Origin: Betaproteobacteria bacterium
Lineage (GTDB): Bacteria; Pseudomonadota; Gammaproteobacteria; Burkholderiales; SG8-41
Assembly (NCBI GenBank): GCA_025356695.1
Contig: JANXSE010000399.1
Span: forward strand, 1 to 15,970
Length of the DNA: 15,970 nt
Reading direction: 5' to 3'
Within the stretch, counting starts at the first letter, position 1. The number at the start of each line of letters is the position of its first letter. The notes below the pieces were generated by a model. It saw only the letters and a program-made list of their open reading frames with translations. It had not been told where the DNA came from and searched no databases. Below are positions 14,436 to 15,970 of this stretch, piece after piece. The position numbers and the translations under genes are program-made.

Positions 14436-15284
14436 CTAGAGCTTCCAGCCGACCCACTCGCACACGCCGCGGCCCATGATCCATTCCATGTCAGTCGCCG
14501 AAAGCCAGGGCATCTCTTCGGTGAACATGGTGACCGATTCGCGGTAAGTGCATTCGAGCCGCGACAAATCGCTGCCCCAGAACATGCGTTTGGGGCCAAA
14601 GGCATCGTATATGCGGCGCACATAGGGATGCAGCCATTTGTACGGATAGGCATCGGTCGTATACAACGGCAGGCAACTCACCTTCACCGAGATGTTCGGC
14701 CGTTTGGCCAGCGGCAACAGCAGATCGAATTCCTTGAAGGCGACGTCGTCCTTGCCGCGGCCGAGCGCCAGATGGTCAATCGTGATCTTGAGGTTCGGAT
14801 GGCGCTCGGCGATGCGGTCAAACAAATGCAGATCGGAGGCGAGCGGAAACAGCATCAACGGCAGGCCCGCTTTTTCAGCGGCCGGCCATAACCAGTCAAT
14901 GCGCCCTTCGATCAGCAAGGGGCGCACCAGCGGCCGCCCCAGCGCGTAACGCAAACCGAGCATGCCCGGTTGCTGCTTCCACGCCGGCAGCAACTCTTTC
15001 GACGCCGGATTGTTCAGATCGACGCGGCCCATCACCGCAAACTTGTCCGGATATTTCTGCGCCGCGGCCAGCGCGAGATCGTTGCGCACGCCCTCCCACA
15101 CCGGCGGTGCGATCAGGGCGCGGTCAACACCCGCGGCATCCATCTCGCGCAGCATGTCGGCGGTGGTGATCGGTTGCGGCTTGTGCGGCCGGCTTTGCGT
15201 CGGGTCAACCATCGGCGGCCACGGCCGCTCGGGTGTATCGGCGGCCCAGATATGGACCTGTGAATCGACAATCATCATGCGCAT
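14436..15284 (-). CDS. Amidohydrolase-family (Amidohydro_2) metal-dependent hydrolase
   Basis: The product has 282 residues and forms a single TIM-barrel amidohydrolase of the PF04909 type, which includes lactonases and decarboxylases acting on cyclic or aromatic acids. The first metal motif is DSQVHIW: Gln9 takes the place of the first His of HxH and His11 is kept. Further metal or catalytic positions are His171 (TIDHLAL) and Asp239 (FWGSDLSRLE). Strand patterns such as DLNNPASKELL and LGLRYALGRP are typical. The missing first His occurs in some family members and may mean one metal or an altered site. Three in-frame ATGs (15284, 15278, 15275) are possible; the first is given. It lies 50 nt after the MBL-fold gene and 8 nt before the TctC gene. 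Confidence 0.85.
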   Translation of the reverse strand: MRMMIVDSQVHIWAADTPERPWPPMVDPTQSRPHKPQPITTADMLREMDAAGVDRALIAPPVWEGVRNDLALAAAQKYPDKFAVMGRVDLNNPASKELLPAWKQQPGMLGLRYALGRPLVRPLLIEGRIDWLWPAAEKAGLPLMLFPLASDLHLFDRIAERHPNLKITIDHLALGRGKDDVAFKEFDLLLPLAKRPNISVKVSCLPLYTTDAYPYKWLHPYVRRIYDAFGPKRMFWGSDLSRLECTYRESVTMFTEEMPWLSATDMEWIMGRGVCEWVGWKL

Positions 15285-15334
15285 GCTCTTTTCAGGGTGG
15301 TTAACAGCGGAATTTCAGGCGTGTGCGGCTGCCA

Positions 15335-15970
15335 TTAAATCAACGGGTCCCACTGTACCGGCACTTCGCGATAACCGGTCGCGGTCTTTTCAATGTGTGC
15401 GACGCCCGGGAATGGAAAGTGATAGCCCTGCACCAGCATCCTGCTGCTGACCAGCATGTCCAGCACTTTGCGCCGCGTCTCTTCGGATTTCACCGGATCG
15501 TGATCGTAGAACGGGTGCCAGCCCGGATTGCGCACAAACAGATAGGGCGCATGCGTCACATCCGCATGCACGAACACCTTGCTGTTGCCCGAAGCGACGA
15601 TATGCGAGGTGTGGCCGGGCGACTGGCCGGGTGTGGCGACGGCAGTAATGCCGGGAATGATCTCCGCGCCCCATTCGTACTGGCTCAGGCGTTTCAGCAC
15701 TTCGCCGCTCATCACGCGGCGCACGTTCTTGAACAGCAGGTCGATGCGCGGCGAGGCGGCGCGCTTCATCTCGTCGTCGCTCATCCAGTAGCGGTACTCG
15801 GGGGCGGGCACGTAAATTTTCGCGTTCGAAAACGCCAGCGTATTGTCGGCCCTGAGCAGGCCGTTGATATGGTCGCCGTGAAAATGCGAAATGACCACGG
15901 TGTCGATTGCAGCCGCATCAATGCCGGCCGCAGCCAGATTGGTCAGAAGCTGGCCGTTGAGGCCCTTGGT
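15335..15970 (-). CDS. MBL-fold metallo-hydrolase (5' end missing)
   Basis: 211 residues of the C-terminal part are in the window; the frame runs unbroken to the right edge and the start lies beyond it. The metallo-beta-lactamase metal motif SHFHGDH is complete, followed by the later ligands PGHTSH and the Asp of HADVTHAP, with a C-terminal GYHFPFPGVAHIE. All expected zinc-site residues visible here are present, so an active hydrolase is likely. MBL-fold enzymes of this type open lactones, esters or thioesters; the substrate is unknown. It is the first in-window gene of the operon with the amidohydrolase and TctC genes. The internal GTG near 15898 is not a plausible start because it falls within the metal-binding strand. 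Confidence 0.88.
   Translation of the reverse strand, partial: TKGLNGQLLTNLAAAGIDAAAIDTVVISHFHGDHINGLLRADNTLAFSNAKIYVPAPEYRYWMSDDEMKRAASPRIDLLFKNVRRVMSGEVLKRLSQYEWGAEIIPGITAVATPGQSPGHTSHIVASGNSKVFVHADVTHAPYLFVRNPGWHPFYDHDPVKSEETRRKVLDMLVSSRMLVQGYHFPFPGVAHIEKTATGYREVPVQWDPLI

Noticed and set aside
14428..14484. Upstream ATG start for the second TctC gene
   Set aside because: It lies inside the amidohydrolase gene in another frame and would bury the signal peptide; the ATG at 14427 starts a normal one.

Overview
The window looks like a piece of a betaproteobacterial chromosome, probably Burkholderiales. The reasons are GC-rich coding sequence, two orphan Bug/TctC-type periplasmic binding proteins without transporter partners, several lipoprotein or secreted beta-propeller proteins, and REP-like intergenic palindromes. 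The taxonomic call is an inference from gene content. No tRNA, rRNA, CRISPR array, transposase or phage gene was found. Nearly all genes lie on the minus strand.

Layout in window order. (1) 1-2520 (-): two tandem paralogous LVIVD-type beta-propeller proteins, one a lipoprotein and one with an ordinary Sec signal; the second runs off the left edge. A paired palindromic repeat separates them. (2) 2706-5437 (-): a two-gene molybdenum hydroxylase operon (iorA-like 2Fe-2S subunit, then iorB-like Mo subunit) with a large inverted repeat behind it. The Mo subunit appears to carry Gln where this family has its catalytic Glu. (3) 5550-5831 (+): a small unknown gene that seems to be transcribed leaderless from a perfect TATAAT box. 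(4) 5914-8985 (-): a secreted HbpS/GlcG-like protein, a ModA-like binding protein with no signal peptide, a small zinc-ribbon protein whose stop codon lies in a REP-like repeat, and an NHL-propeller lipoprotein. (5) 9344-11852: two glycine-zipper (17 kDa antigen-type) envelope proteins flanking a TctC binding protein. (6) 12119-12394 (+): a very low-complexity Ala/Pro/Thr/Lys secreted protein ending in a UUCG-loop terminator. (7) 12493-13272 (-): a tandem double-receiver response regulator with no output domain, preceded by a perfect FNR-type box. (8) 13438-15970 (-): an operon of an MBL-fold hydrolase (cut by the right edge), an amidohydrolase and a TctC binding protein.

How the genes fit together is mostly inference. 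The left half is rich in envelope proteins: propellers, a possibly Tat-exported molybdenum enzyme and a haem-binding-type protein. The right-hand operon looks like capture and hydrolysis of an organic acid or ester. I did not find a clearly new multi-gene system. The items most worth following up are the Glu-to-Gln change in the Mo enzyme, the FNR box in front of the double receiver, the leaderless small gene, and the repeats, including one pair whose stems differ by a compensatory change.
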